Below, one piece after another: positions 28,741 to 38,602 of a stretch of DNA of 64,000 nt (position 1 is its first letter; the number at the start of each line of letters is the position of its first letter). The notes below the pieces were generated by a model. The model did no database searches and was not told the origin of the DNA. It saw only the letters and a list, made by a program, of their open reading frames with translations. The translations under genes and the position numbers were made by a program. Origin of the DNA: Clostridium sp. KNHs205 (GTDB taxonomy: Bacteria > Bacillota > Clostridia > Lachnospirales > Lachnospiraceae); assembly GCF_000702945.1 (NCBI RefSeq), contig NZ_JNLE01000003.1:3457501-3521500 (forward strand). The letters are read 5' to 3'.

Positions 28741-28789
28741 AGCTCTGCTGTTTATCAATAAAAAATTGGTAAACAGCAGAGCTTTTTTA
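28741..28789 (+). terminator. Terminator after rhaA
   Basis: AGCTCTGCTGTTTA (28741-28754) pairs with its complement ending at 28782, with CAAT/ATTG extending the inner stem, followed by a TTTTTTT run. Confidence 0.85.
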
Positions 28790-28823
28790 TTTATAATTTA
28801 ATTTTAATATGAAATACTAATTA

Positions 28824-28860
28824 TTGACAAATGTTAATATATGGGATAATATGTTATAAT
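28824..28860 (+). promoter_or_regulatory. Promoter region of the RHS island
   Basis: A consensus TTGACA (28824-28829) is followed by GATAAT (28845-28850, 15-base spacing) and by a TATAAT at 28855-28860. The exact -10 is uncertain, but this is the only promoter-like sequence before the kelch gene. Confidence 0.5.
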
Positions 28861-28886
28861 ATACTATTTAAAGGAGGATTTATATA

Positions 28887-30095
28887 TTGAAAAGAAAAAT
28901 AATGGTTATTTTGCTTTTAGTTGTCGTTTTTTTATTTTTGGCATCTAAAAACCCGAAAATTACTGCATCTATAGCAGCGAATTCTTCAGAAGCTTATAAT
29001 GACGCTACATCAGTAGTACATATGGATAAAAAAATATCAGATGAAAATCTGACAAAAATGAATAATAATACGAAAGTGAATACGGATAATTCAATAGTGG
29101 CAACTATGTCGATAGGTGTTAGTGGAGGTAATATAACAGAATGGAATACTTTAACTAAGTTTCCATTTACCAGTGATGAATATAATGCATCAGCAACTAT
29201 GCAGGGGTTAATTTATGTAGTGAATGGGACAGAACTTTATCAATACAATCCTAATACTAATATATGGACAAAGAAAGCAAGTCTGGTGCAATCAAAATCA
29301 CCTGTGGCACTGGCTGTAGTGAATGACAGATTGTATGCTCTTGGTGGACTAACAAAAGATGAAGTTGTTGCTATAGAAGAGTATAACCCTGTAACTGACA
29401 CATGGATCTATAAAACGGGGTTCTATTTGTCTGTAAAGTATGATTTTTGCATAGAAGTAATAGACGGTTTAATTTATATAATCGGAGGGAATGAAGGAGT
29501 ACCTGTAGATGTAATGGATGTGTATAATCCAGTAAGCAATAAATTTGAAGGTAGAAAAAGTATGCTAACTACAAGAGCTGATAAATTTGGTTCGGCAGTT
29601 TTGAATGGTAAGATTTATGTTGCGGGAGGTAAAGATGATAATACGATGGAGATGTATGACCCTTTAACAGGAGAATGGGAAAATGTGGCATCCATGACCG
29701 CACCAAGAAGCTATTTAGACCTTATTGCATATAACGGTAAGATATATGCAATTGGTGGATTTGATGGTATTGATGCATTGGATTCTATAGAAGAATATAA
29801 TCCGGATACGAATAGCTGGAGGATTTGCTCTGACATATTGTCTACTCCACAATATTTGTTTAATGCCTTTGTGTTAGATGAGAAAATACTTATGATTGGT
29901 GGAGAAATAGGAAGGGAGAAGTTCATACATTCATTTATCATACAAAGTAATGATCAAAGTAATGAAGCAATGGATATTACGTATGAATATGATTCTAAGG
30001 GTAGACTTATATGTATTCTTAATAATGGAGTTATAAAGGCATATTTAGAGTATGATAAAAACGGTAACCTCACACGTATAAGACCTGCAAATTGA
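28887..30095 (+). CDS. Secreted kelch-repeat protein with an RHS-type YD tail
   Basis: The protein has 402 residues and starts at TTG 28887, eight bases after AAGGAGGA. An N-terminal signal or anchor helix (MVILLLVVVFLFLA) precedes about five kelch blades, recognisable by GKIYVAGG, GLIYIIGG, GKIYAIGG and YNPVTDTW. The last 40 residues, YEYDSKGRL then YLEYDKNGNLTRI, are YD repeats like those of RHS proteins. It lies directly before the two other secreted proteins of the island and probably belongs to one transcript with the RHS gene. Role unknown; a surface platform or adhesion function is inferred. Confidence 0.75.
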   Translation: MKRKIMVILLLVVVFLFLASKNPKITASIAANSSEAYNDATSVVHMDKKISDENLTKMNNNTKVNTDNSIVATMSIGVSGGNITEWNTLTKFPFTSDEYNASATMQGLIYVVNGTELYQYNPNTNIWTKKASLVQSKSPVALAVVNDRLYALGGLTKDEVVAIEEYNPVTDTWIYKTGFYLSVKYDFCIEVIDGLIYIIGGNEGVPVDVMDVYNPVSNKFEGRKSMLTTRADKFGSAVLNGKIYVAGGKDDNTMEMYDPLTGEWENVASMTAPRSYLDLIAYNGKIYAIGGFDGIDALDSIEEYNPDTNSWRICSDILSTPQYLFNAFVLDEKILMIGGEIGREKFIHSFIIQSNDQSNEAMDITYEYDSKGRLICILNNGVIKAYLEYDKNGNLTRIRPAN

Positions 30096-30145
30096 AATTT
30101 ATTATTGTAAGATTTCAGATAACTAATGAGCTAATGGAGGATAAA

Positions 30146-31000
30146 ATGAGAAATAAAAAAATAATAGCATTCACCTTATGTATAGGAATACTTGCATCCA
30201 GTTTTGGCAGTTATATAACTGGTTATTCGCAAATAAATACAAATAAGTTCACTGAGAAAAAATATGATACCAGCCTTGATAATAGTGGTATTAATACATT
30301 ACCATCCTTGAACTTGGCTGAAATCGAGCCGGAGGTTAATAACAGAAAAAATATATATTCTGATAATAGTTTGATAACATCAGATAATAACGAAGAGATA
30401 TTATATAAGGGTACAAAAAGTACCTTAAATCCCGGAACACCGGATATATATAACATCAGTGAGGATGAAGTGAAATCAATGCTGCTGGAGGGGTATACGG
30501 TAGAGGATATTTTTGAGGCAGACAAAATTGGAAATGAAACAGGTATTGAGCCGAAGACTCTTCTGGAGAAAAAAGAATCCACAGGAAAGTCCCTTAATCA
30601 GATAAAAAATGAGATACTGGAAACCAACCGGAAGAAGGTGGTGGAGGAATTTAAGAAAACGTACCCGAAAGAGTATGAGAAACTAAAAAGTAAAAAAGTA
30701 AAAGAATCAGATATTACCAATCTTATAGTCTATGCTGAGATAAACAATAGAAAGATAACGGATGATTTGGTTACTGCTTATCTAAAAAGTGGTAGTAAAT
30801 TATTTGAAAAACCTATTGTGACAGCAAATGAAAATCAGATATCTCAGGATGATAAAAAGAAATATCAACTATCGGATTTAGAAACGGAAAGTATACCTGC
30901 TGAATTAATTCCAAAATTTGAAGAATTAGCTAAAAAAACCGGAAAGCCTGTAAAAGAATTGATGAAAGGATACCTTAAGGGCAACAGCAGTGGAGAATAG
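30146..31000 (+). CDS. Secreted helical protein of unknown function preceding the RHS gene
   Basis: The protein has 284 residues, with a signal peptide (residues 1-25) and then a charged, Lys/Glu-rich, largely helical body. Two related segments can be seen: GYTVEDIFEADKIGNETG followed by KTLLEKKESTGKSLNQIK, and IPKFEELAKKTGKPVKELMK. ATG 30146 follows GGAGG; an upstream TTG frame from 30092 lacks a ribosome site. The stop is 15 bases before the RHS gene start. I recognise no family. Its position suggests an export or presentation partner for the RHS toxin. Confidence 0.65.
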   Translation: MRNKKIIAFTLCIGILASSFGSYITGYSQINTNKFTEKKYDTSLDNSGINTLPSLNLAEIEPEVNNRKNIYSDNSLITSDNNEEILYKGTKSTLNPGTPDIYNISEDEVKSMLLEGYTVEDIFEADKIGNETGIEPKTLLEKKESTGKSLNQIKNEILETNRKKVVEEFKKTYPKEYEKLKSKKVKESDITNLIVYAEINNRKITDDLVTAYLKSGSKLFEKPIVTANENQISQDDKKKYQLSDLETESIPAELIPKFEELAKKTGKPVKELMKGYLKGNSSGE

Positions 31001-31015
31001 AGAGGTGATAAGAGC

Positions 31016-34000
31016 ATGAAAAGAAAATTGAAGAATTTACTCTGTACCATATTTTTAATGGGAGTCATGTTATTAGCAACTGGAAATACTTGTTATGCAG
31101 AAGTTGATATTAATGCTCTTGAAGGGTATTTAAATGGGGTAGTAACACAGCAGAGCATAAATCAAATTAATAATCCCAAGTATGCCAATAGAAGCAATAC
31201 TGTTGAAACCATTGATCCCATTACAGGAAATTTACTTATACAGGAAACAGACCTTTCATTACCCGGCAAAGATGGCTTGGATTTATCTATTGGAAGAGTA
31301 TACAATTCCGCTCAGGATGAATTTGAGAAAAAGGTTTCTGTTACCTCTTCATCAAGTTCTTATACACAAACATATACGGGATATGTAGTGCTGGTATTGT
31401 TTTTTAATGAAAGTAACGGAACAACTTATACCAATACAATAGGGACCTTCACGAACTATGATGATGCAGCGGATGTGTATATATATTATAGGGATAATGT
31501 AGTTAATTGTATACCTGTAAGAATTTATGAGCAGACAAGCATAACCTATTATACGGACTATACAATAACAACGAAAAATTATCCTGATAAATACAGTTAT
31601 TACAAAACAAGGTATAATTTGGGAGCAGGCTGGTCCCTTTCTTTTCCATCCGTCCAGTTAGAGGATTACAACGGACAAAAATATATGTACTACCATGATG
31701 AAACCGGAGCGGTATATAAAGTAATCGGAACCAATGATACTAGCGGTACAAATCTTGATGGATACGAAGGTAAGGATGTTAAGTTTGTAGAAGATAATGG
31801 CTCTTATATCAACGGAGACAACGTATCCTCCAAATACAAATTTATTCGTTCCGATAAAACGGTTGAATATTTTGCTGCAGATGGAAGAATATTAGGGATT
31901 AAAGATAGGTTCGGTAATCAGATTAAGTTTAAACATGTAAATATGCAGGTTTATGACAAAACATATCCTTTTATCAGCCAAATTGAGGATAGTACAGGTA
32001 GAATCATTAACTTTAATTATGCGGGTAACAATATCATATTAACTGTAACTGCACCGGGAGAGACAGAGCAAATAAATATTACCTATGAACGTTATTTTCT
32101 GACAAAAGAAGCTACTGATAATGGAGTTGTTATTGATACTTATACATATCCTATTCTGTTTAAGGTTATTGATCCTATAGGCAGAATAACCTACTATGAA
32201 GATTACTATAATTATAATAATAACAGTCATCCCAATGAACGGTATTCTTATAGTACAAAAGCGTTAACCGATTCCTCAGCATCGGCTGATCGATATTTAT
32301 TGGGGAGTATAATTTATGCAGGAACCAAAACTCGTTATGAATATGAAAAGGTATTGAGGAATCTTGGCACAGAAGGTTTAACGGATGCCTATAGAATAAA
32401 AGCAAGGTATGATCAGTTTCAAAAACTGGATGCCGGTAGTCAGACACCTCTTGATTGGAACGGTAATTATAATAGAATAGATTATACTTATTCGGGTGAT
32501 TATACCGGATATCCTGCTTATTCAGGCGAAGAAGTTACGCCGGAAACCTATGAGTTCTGGACTGAATCAACTGCATTAAATGGCTTAAAAACAAAATATA
32601 CTTTTAATGGGGTTAAACAACAAATACAAAAGGAAAGTTCTGTGTCTAACAATGAGAAGAAAGTTGTTAAGAATCTTGAGTTTGACAGTAATTATAAGTT
32701 TAAACCTACTAAAACTGAACTAACAGAATATGCCGGTGACGGGACCCTGGCATCAACGCTTTATATGGGAATGGCATATACGGAATGGGGCGGTTTAAGT
32801 TCGTCCACATTACCTCTGACTGCTGTACAATATAATGATGCAAATACGAAGATAAAATATACAACTACATATTATTATGAGAACTCTTTATTTCCGTATT
32901 TTGTAACAAAAAAACAGTCGTTTCAGAATGACACAAAACTCTTAACTGAGAGTTACAACTATGATTCCTCGGGAAGATTACAAAGTCAGATAAATGCAAA
33001 AGGGGAAATAACTAATTATCACTACTATACTGACGCATTTGGTAACCAGATAGAAGAATTTACAAAACCCCTTGAAGCGGGGAAAGAGGCTAAAACGAAA
33101 TACATATATGGCAGTGAAACGGGCTATGCCTACCCAAAAGAAATAATCAGCTATTATACGGATGAATGGGGAAATGCTACCCAGACCAGAACGGGTAAGA
33201 CCTATGATATGCTGTTAGGGCTTGTACGGACAGAGACAGATAATGATTATAAAACCACTTCCTATATTTATGATAAACTTGGCAGGCTGGTTTCCAAACA
33301 ATTACCGGGGTTTAGTAATAATTACGGAGAATATTATACGGTTACGGAAGAGTATTCCTATACCAATGCGTTTAATCTGGATTATCTGGATGGAAACGGT
33401 TATTTATATGGAACTACCGTAGAATCTTATACACGTTACAGCAATATTGACGGCTCCCAGTCCTTTTACAATATTAAAAACGAACTGTACGATGTCTATG
33501 GGAATCTGAGAAACAGTCAGTCTTTTCGTGACTCCAGATGGGTAAATACGGCAAGCTATAACTATGACTCTATGATGCGAGTCATAGCTTCCGTGGATGC
33601 AGAAGGGAATATGGTAACGGCTTTTTATAATCCGTGGGGCGAGAACAATGAAAATATTGATGCTTTGGGTAACTTATATGTATCGGATTATGAAATAAAA
33701 AGCAATCAAATAAAGAGTTATTTTGTAGCGAAAGATAATATAGCAGCTTACCGTACAAATCCTGGAATTAATACTTATAAAGAAAATTATCTGGCGGTAT
33801 CACTCGACCAGTTTGGAAGGATTGTCTCAAGAACGGTATATGAAAATTGGCCGGTATTAACCGGAGAGCTGTCAGAATTATACCAATATGATATTGCAGG
33901 TAATCTTATTGCGTATACCGACCCAAAGCGGAATGTGAATGAAGACGGGTATACCAAGAGCTATCAATATGACGAGCTGAATCAGATAATAAGGGTAAAG

Positions 34001-36322
34001 GATGCGATTAACCAGATTACTGCTGTAAACTATAATGCATTAGGAGAAATAGCAGTTGTAACATTGAAAGATAATGAAAGCAGCATAATGCCTGTAACCA
34101 TATATGAAAAGACCTATGATGAGCTTGGAAATATGACAGGCAAGGCCGATACTTCAGGAGAGTCAGCTACTAACTTCTACAATGAGCTGGGGCTGAATAC
34201 ACGTTCCACAGACAGAAACGGTAATATAAATATTTTATCATACGATGAGCTGAATCAATTAAATTCGTCTTTACAGATTGGGGCGGATTATACTTCCACT
34301 CGTGAATACAGGTATACCTACCGCAATCCTTTTGGATATTTTGATGAACTGAAATATGAGAATGGCACGCCTAGTGCCCAAAGTCACTATTTCTATGACC
34401 AGAGCGGACAAGTTATTCAAAAGAATGTGTACACGGGGAACATTACCTCTAGCCTGAAACTGCAATACGATGATACAGGGAACATAAAAAGTCTGGGAAT
34501 AGGAGTATTTGACAGCAATTATTTCTATACTAATTACGGATATATAAGTGGAAGGCTTACCCAGGTGCAGACCAACGGCTTGACTGCCTTAAGCTCGTTG
34601 GATTCTGAAAATGCCACTTATGAGTACTATCCTGATGGAAAATTAAAAAAGTTAACCTATCCGAAGCTGAATGACGGTTCTCTGCTAACAACGGAATATG
34701 CCTACAATGCTATCGGCAGGCTTGTTTCCGTTACAAATAAAAAGAACAGTATGGTATTATCCGATTATTCCTATACCTATGATGCCAACGGTAATATCAT
34801 AACAGTTCAGGAAGATTCTACGGTAAAGACCTATGTATATGACAAACTAAACCGGTTAATTGAAATACAACCAGAAGCCGGAAATAGCACTAACACCATA
34901 TATACCTATGATCTGCGGGGGAATCGGTTAACCTTAAGCAGTGCATGGTTTGACCTTAATCTTGCGGAAACAGAATATACCTATGATATGCAGAATAATT
35001 TAAAATCTGTCACAAAAGGTAATGCAATAGCGCTTGCTGGGAATACGGCAGATGGATTAACGACAGAAGAGAATACTATAACGGGTTCTGCGGTGACGGT
35101 ATCAGGAGGAGCTATCAGCTCCATAGTGGGATATGAAAAGGATGAGAAGCAAAAGATAAATATAGTAACAGGGACTGCAATCCATAAGTTACAGGAGACG
35201 GTAATAACAACGATGGATTATTATGCGGACGGACTAAGGGCAGGGAAGTATACAGCTGCGGGTTCCGAGTTGTATATTTATGATCTGTCAGGAAGACTTG
35301 TAGCGGAAGCTGAAAATTCGTCAGTCATAACGGCAAACTATATATGGGGGGCGGATAGGGTTCTTGCCAAAAAAGAGACAGCTGGTGGAGAATATTATTA
35401 TCTGTATAACGGTCATGGAGATGTTGTCCAGATAGTTGACAGAAACGGAAATGTGGTTAATAATTATAAGTATGACGAGTGGGGGAATACACTGGAAAAT
35501 TCTGAAATTATAAGTAATCCGTTTAAGTATGCGGGAGAGGTGTATGACGAAGAAACAGGTTTGTACTACCTTAAAGCAAGGTATTATGATCCGGCTTTGG
35601 GACGGTTTATCAATGAGGACAGCTATGAAGGGCAGGTTAACAATCCACTTTCTCTGAATGTTTATGCCTACGGCTATAATAACCCTATAGGATATATTGA
35701 CAGCAGCGGTAATATTCCGGTAGAAACTATAGCGGATATCTTTAGTATTGCATGGAGTCTAAATGATTTTGTTAAAAATCCAAGCTGGTCTAACTTTGGA
35801 TACCTGGCATGGGATGTAGCGGCAACTATTGTACCCTATGTACCAGGTTCGTATACCGCCAAGGGCTTGAAGGCTGGTGCCAAGATTTTGGCAAAAGCTG
35901 ACGATTTTGAAAAAACCGGTGTATGGGCGATGAAGGCGTTTGACAGAGGTTATGCTATCGAAAAAATGTTAGGTGGCTGGGGGACTAACTTTCCGGTAAT
36001 TGATAAAGCGGTAAAAGGGGTAAAGCGTTATGCTGAATCAATAACTAGTATTAAGTCCATGGATATTACGGCCAAGACCTATAATAAAGGGAATAGAATG
36101 TATTCTACATTAAAAGGGTATATTGATTCTTTATCAAGTTTTACTACTAAAACTTGGGCAAAGGAAACAATATCTGCAGGGACTGGTACCAAGAGATATC
36201 TAGAATTAGCAATTCCAGCTGTTGAGATGACAAAGAGTCAATTTACACAGTTGCAGCAGGCTATAAAGTATGCTTCAAGCTTGGAAAATCCAGTGGAAAT
36301 TATTCTTAGAATTATAAAATAG
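31016..36322 (+). CDS. RHS/YD-repeat polymorphic toxin with C-terminal nuclease-like domain
   Basis: The protein has 1768 residues. A signal peptide (cleavage near CYAEVD) precedes a TNVRTG-like N-terminal region and a long series of YD repeats (YDELGNMTG, YDELNQL, YDANGNI, YDKLNRLIEI). The RHS core motif follows at about residues 1510-1560 (GLYYLKARYYDPALGRFINED, NPLSLNVYAYGYNNPIGYIDSSG). After it comes a variable C-terminal toxin domain of about 130 residues (from AMKAFDRGYAIEKMLGGWG). The segment TSIKSMDITAKTY and the ending YLELAIPAVEMTKSQF resemble endonuclease toxins of CDI systems (EC869-type, PD-(D/E)XK fold). That assignment is by memory of motifs and is not proven. An immunity gene follows after 15 bases. 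Confidence 0.85.
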   Translation: MKRKLKNLLCTIFLMGVMLLATGNTCYAEVDINALEGYLNGVVTQQSINQINNPKYANRSNTVETIDPITGNLLIQETDLSLPGKDGLDLSIGRVYNSAQDEFEKKVSVTSSSSSYTQTYTGYVVLVLFFNESNGTTYTNTIGTFTNYDDAADVYIYYRDNVVNCIPVRIYEQTSITYYTDYTITTKNYPDKYSYYKTRYNLGAGWSLSFPSVQLEDYNGQKYMYYHDETGAVYKVIGTNDTSGTNLDGYEGKDVKFVEDNGSYINGDNVSSKYKFIRSDKTVEYFAADGRILGIKDRFGNQIKFKHVNMQVYDKTYPFISQIEDSTGRIINFNYAGNNIILTVTAPGETEQINITYERYFLTKEATDNGVVIDTYTYPILFKVIDPIGRITYYEDYYNYNNNSHPNERYSYSTKALTDSSASADRYLLGSIIYAGTKTRYEYEKVLRNLGTEGLTDAYRIKARYDQFQKLDAGSQTPLDWNGNYNRIDYTYSGDYTGYPAYSGEEVTPETYEFWTESTALNGLKTKYTFNGVKQQIQKESSVSNNEKKVVKNLEFDSNYKFKPTKTELTEYAGDGTLASTLYMGMAYTEWGGLSSSTLPLTAVQYNDANTKIKYTTTYYYENSLFPYFVTKKQSFQNDTKLLTESYNYDSSGRLQSQINAKGEITNYHYYTDAFGNQIEEFTKPLEAGKEAKTKYIYGSETGYAYPKEIISYYTDEWGNATQTRTGKTYDMLLGLVRTETDNDYKTTSYIYDKLGRLVSKQLPGFSNNYGEYYTVTEEYSYTNAFNLDYLDGNGYLYGTTVESYTRYSNIDGSQSFYNIKNELYDVYGNLRNSQSFRDSRWVNTASYNYDSMMRVIASVDAEGNMVTAFYNPWGENNENIDALGNLYVSDYEIKSNQIKSYFVAKDNIAAYRTNPGINTYKENYLAVSLDQFGRIVSRTVYENWPVLTGELSELYQYDIAGNLIAYTDPKRNVNEDGYTKSYQYDELNQIIRVKDAINQITAVNYNALGEIAVVTLKDNESSIMPVTIYEKTYDELGNMTGKADTSGESATNFYNELGLNTRSTDRNGNINILSYDELNQLNSSLQIGADYTSTREYRYTYRNPFGYFDELKYENGTPSAQSHYFYDQSGQVIQKNVYTGNITSSLKLQYDDTGNIKSLGIGVFDSNYFYTNYGYISGRLTQVQTNGLTALSSLDSENATYEYYPDGKLKKLTYPKLNDGSLLTTEYAYNAIGRLVSVTNKKNSMVLSDYSYTYDANGNIITVQEDSTVKTYVYDKLNRLIEIQPEAGNSTNTIYTYDLRGNRLTLSSAWFDLNLAETEYTYDMQNNLKSVTKGNAIALAGNTADGLTTEENTITGSAVTVSGGAISSIVGYEKDEKQKINIVTGTAIHKLQETVITTMDYYADGLRAGKYTAAGSELYIYDLSGRLVAEAENSSVITANYIWGADRVLAKKETAGGEYYYLYNGHGDVVQIVDRNGNVVNNYKYDEWGNTLENSEIISNPFKYAGEVYDEETGLYYLKARYYDPALGRFINEDSYEGQVNNPLSLNVYAYGYNNPIGYIDSSGNIPVETIADIFSIAWSLNDFVKNPSWSNFGYLAWDVAATIVPYVPGSYTAKGLKAGAKILAKADDFEKTGVWAMKAFDRGYAIEKMLGGWGTNFPVIDKAVKGVKRYAESITSIKSMDITAKTYNKGNRMYSTLKGYIDSLSSFTTKTWAKETISAGTGTKRYLELAIPAVEMTKSQFTQLQQAIKYASSLENPVEIILRIIK

Positions 36323-36337
36323 AAAGGAATATATAAT

Positions 36338-36787
36338 ATGGAATATCTATATCGCTATGTATCTATATACGCTGACCCACAGAATAATTTAATAATTATT
36401 CCAACGGGGTGCTCGCCAACTAGAGGTACAACTGTTGATCTTGATTTGGCAGTTCAGCTTTTGCAACCTTATACAGATCAAGAATTAGAACGAATGATTT
36501 ACCAAATAATGGATGAGTGCTTTAGCGTTATACCAGATGATGAAGATAAAGTAACTCCTATTGAAAAATTATTAAAGATAAAAGGATATTCTAGAGCGGT
36601 AAAGGAAAGAAGATTTATTTCTTTTCTTTGGGATATTGATGAAGGCTATATAATAACACCAACAAAAAAAGTACCAAGGCAAGGGTATTGTCATATGGTG
36701 GATAAATCATTTCGTTTAGGGATGAATCCAAAAGAAGGTGAAATTGCAAAGGCAATAAGAGAAGCTATGAAATTGTCGACACCTTAG
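36338..36787 (+). CDS. Putative immunity protein 1 of the RHS toxin
   Basis: The protein has 149 residues, with no signal peptide or membrane span, so it is cytoplasmic. GAAAGGAA precedes ATG 36338, 15 bases after the RHS stop. Its place directly behind a polymorphic toxin identifies it as the cognate immunity protein. Shared blocks among the four copies are MEYLYR..SIYAD, NLIIFPTG, PYTD.ELE, DEDK.TPIEK, IKGYSRAVKERR and GEIAKAIREAMKLST. I recognise no named family with certainty. Confidence 0.75.
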   Translation: MEYLYRYVSIYADPQNNLIIIPTGCSPTRGTTVDLDLAVQLLQPYTDQELERMIYQIMDECFSVIPDDEDKVTPIEKLLKIKGYSRAVKERRFISFLWDIDEGYIITPTKKVPRQGYCHMVDKSFRLGMNPKEGEIAKAIREAMKLSTP

Positions 36788-36789
36788 TC

Positions 36790-36939
36790 AGACAAATATT
36801 AGGAAATAATAAGAAGAGAGAGTTAGCTATACCTGCGGTTGAAATGACAAAAAGCCAATTTACTCAATTGCAGCAGGCAATAAAGTATGCTTCCAGCTTG
36901 GATAATCCAGTGGAAATTATACTTAGAATTATAAAATAG
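36790..36939 (+). pseudogene. Truncated toxin C-terminal fragment
   Basis: Starting right at the immunity 1 stop, an open stretch without a start codon encodes RELAIPAVEMTKSQFTQLQQ and the remaining toxin tail to the stop at 36937. It is the last 40-50 residues of the RHS toxin domain, left behind by cassette duplication or recombination. Confidence 0.85.
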
Positions 36940-36951
36940 GAGAGATATATC

Positions 36952-37404
36952 ATGGAATACCTTTATAGGAATTTATCAATTTATGCAGATCCTAACGATA
37001 ATTTAATTATTTTTCCAACAGGTGAATCACCAAAAAGAGAAGGTGCAACAGTAATTCTGAATTTACCGATACAACTTTTATATCCTTATACAGACGAAGA
37101 ATTGGAAAAGAGTATCTATAAAGCAATGGACCTCTGCTTTAGTATAATACCAGATGATGAAGATAAAACAACGCCAATTGAAAAGTTTCTAAATATAAAA
37201 GGATATTCCAGGGCAGTAAAAGAAAGAAGGCTTATTTTTTTCTTTTGGAATGTTGATGAAGGATATATTATAACACCTTCCCAAAAAATACCACGTCAGG
37301 GATATAGTTCAATAGATGAGAAGGAATTTCGCTTAGGGATGAATCCGAAAGAAGAGGAAATTGCAAAAGCAATACGGGAAGCAATGAAGTTATCAACACC
37401 CTAA
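36952..37404 (+). CDS. Putative immunity protein 2 (paralogue)
   Basis: The protein has 150 residues and is a clear paralogue of the 36338 product; it differs in YRNLSIYADPNDN, KREGATVILNLP and the DEGYIITPSQKIPRQGYSS region. AGGAGAG lies before ATG 36952, 13 bases after the toxin fragment. Intact frame and ribosome site suggest it is still made, perhaps giving protection against toxin variants of kin strains. Confidence 0.7.
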   Translation: MEYLYRNLSIYADPNDNLIIFPTGESPKREGATVILNLPIQLLYPYTDEELEKSIYKAMDLCFSIIPDDEDKTTPIEKFLNIKGYSRAVKERRLIFFFWNVDEGYIITPSQKIPRQGYSSIDEKEFRLGMNPKEEEIAKAIREAMKLSTP

Positions 37405-37430
37405 TCAAGCGAATGTATGCAAAATAATTT

Positions 37431-37461
37431 GAAAAGAGGGTATTCATTCTACCCTCTTTTC
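37431..37461 (+). terminator. Terminator after immunity gene 2
   Basis: A perfect 12-bp stem (GAAAAGAGGGTA with TACCCTCTTTTC) and a seven-base loop. Nearly the same hairpin follows immunity genes 3 and 4. Confidence 0.8.
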
Positions 37462-37593
37462 TTAGATAAAGGTAAACCCATAATTAAACACCTATGGGAT
37501 AGAAAAGAATTATGATCTGGCTTAGGGACAGTTTATTAATGAGGACAGCTACGAAGTAACTCCACCCATATTTTCTGAACCGGCGTATGGGCG

Positions 37594-37986
37594 ATGAAGG
37601 CGTTTGACAGAGGTTATGCTATCGAAAAAATGTTAGGTGGCTGGGGGACTAACTTTCCGGTAATTGATAAAGCAGTAAAAGGCATAAAGGGTTATGCCGA
37701 ATCAATAACCAGTATTAAATCAATGGATATTACGGCTAAGACCTATAATAAGGGGAATAGAATGTATTCTACATTGAAAGGGTATATTGATTCGTTGTCA
37801 GGATTTGTAGAGAAAGATTGGGGAGGTAAAAGTATAGTTACCGGTGCTGATACCAAAAGATATCTGGAATTAGCTATACCTGCGGTTGAAATGACGAAAA
37901 GCCAGTTTACTCAGTTGCAGAAAGCTATAAAGTATGCTTCTGATTTAGAAAATCCAGTCGAAATTATACTGAGAATTATTAAATAG
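37594..37986 (+). CDS. Orphan toxin domain cassette (130 residues, no secretion module)
   Basis: The frame reproduces the whole toxin domain of the RHS protein: MKAFDRGYAIEKMLGGWG, TSIKSMDITAKTY and YLELAIPAVEMTKSQF are kept, whereas the centre differs (GFVEKDWGGKSIVTGADTK against SFTTKTWAKETISAGTGTK). There is no ribosome site at ATG 37594. From 37511 a short RHS core remnant (FINEDSYE, with an in-frame TAG) precedes it. It is probably a silent donor cassette rather than an expressed toxin, like the orphan toxin/immunity modules known from CDI and RHS loci. Confidence 0.65.
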   Translation: MKAFDRGYAIEKMLGGWGTNFPVIDKAVKGIKGYAESITSIKSMDITAKTYNKGNRMYSTLKGYIDSLSGFVEKDWGGKSIVTGADTKRYLELAIPAVEMTKSQFTQLQKAIKYASDLENPVEIILRIIK

Positions 37987-37997
37987 GAGACATAAAT

Positions 37998-38447
37998 ATG
38001 GAATATCTATATCGCTATGTAACAATCTATGCAGACCTTAACGATAATTTGATTATTTTTCCAACGGGTAATTCACCAACAAGAGGGACAACGGTTGACC
38101 TTGACATACCTGTTCAGCTTTTTAATCCCTATACAGATGAAGAATTGGAAAAGGTGATTTTCCAGGCAATGGATCTTTGCTTTAGCATTATACCTGATGA
38201 CAATGATAAAGTAACCCCTATAGAGAAATTATTAAAGATAAAAGGATATGCAAAAACAGTAAAAGAAAGAAGATTTATATCCTTTTTCTGGAATGTTGAT
38301 GAAGGATATAGAATAACACCTACGAAAAAAGAATCTCGGCAAGGTTATTGTTCTATGGTGGATAAAGCAATTCGATTGGGATTGAATCCAAGAGAAGGAG
38401 AAATTGCAAAAGCAATAAGGGAAGCAATGAAGTTATCAACACTTTAA
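37998..38447 (+). CDS. Putative immunity protein 3 (paralogue)
   Basis: The protein has 149 residues. Its N-terminal half is closest to copy 1 (MEYLYRYVTIYAD, SPTRGTTVDLDIPVQL, TPIEKLLKIKGY). Its C-terminal half (RITPTKKESRQGYCSMVDKA) is shared with copy 4. AGGAGAC precedes ATG 37998, 11 bases after the orphan toxin domain, so it is the likely cognate immunity protein for that toxin variant. Confidence 0.7.
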   Translation: MEYLYRYVTIYADLNDNLIIFPTGNSPTRGTTVDLDIPVQLFNPYTDEELEKVIFQAMDLCFSIIPDDNDKVTPIEKLLKIKGYAKTVKERRFISFFWNVDEGYRITPTKKESRQGYCSMVDKAIRLGLNPREGEIAKAIREAMKLSTL

Positions 38448-38471
38448 TACTGAATAGACATGTAGGATAAT

Positions 38472-38506
38472 CTGAAAAGAGGGTATTCATTCCACCCTCT
38501 TTTCAG
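38472..38506 (+). terminator. Terminator after immunity gene 3
   Basis: CTGAAAAGAGGG (38472-38483) pairs with CCCTCTTTTCAG (38495-38506); copy of the hairpin at 37431. Confidence 0.7.
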
Positions 38507-38602
38507 AGCTGATTGTAAGTCTGTTATTATAATGACCAGAAGGGATAAATTGATGAAAAGACGGATATGTAATATATCTGTACTATCTGAGGGCAAAAAA
38601 GG

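Noticed and set aside
37594..37986. Treating the orphan toxin frame as an expressed free toxin
   Set aside because: No ribosome site, no secretion signal, and a terminator plus stops upstream; a silent cassette explains it better.
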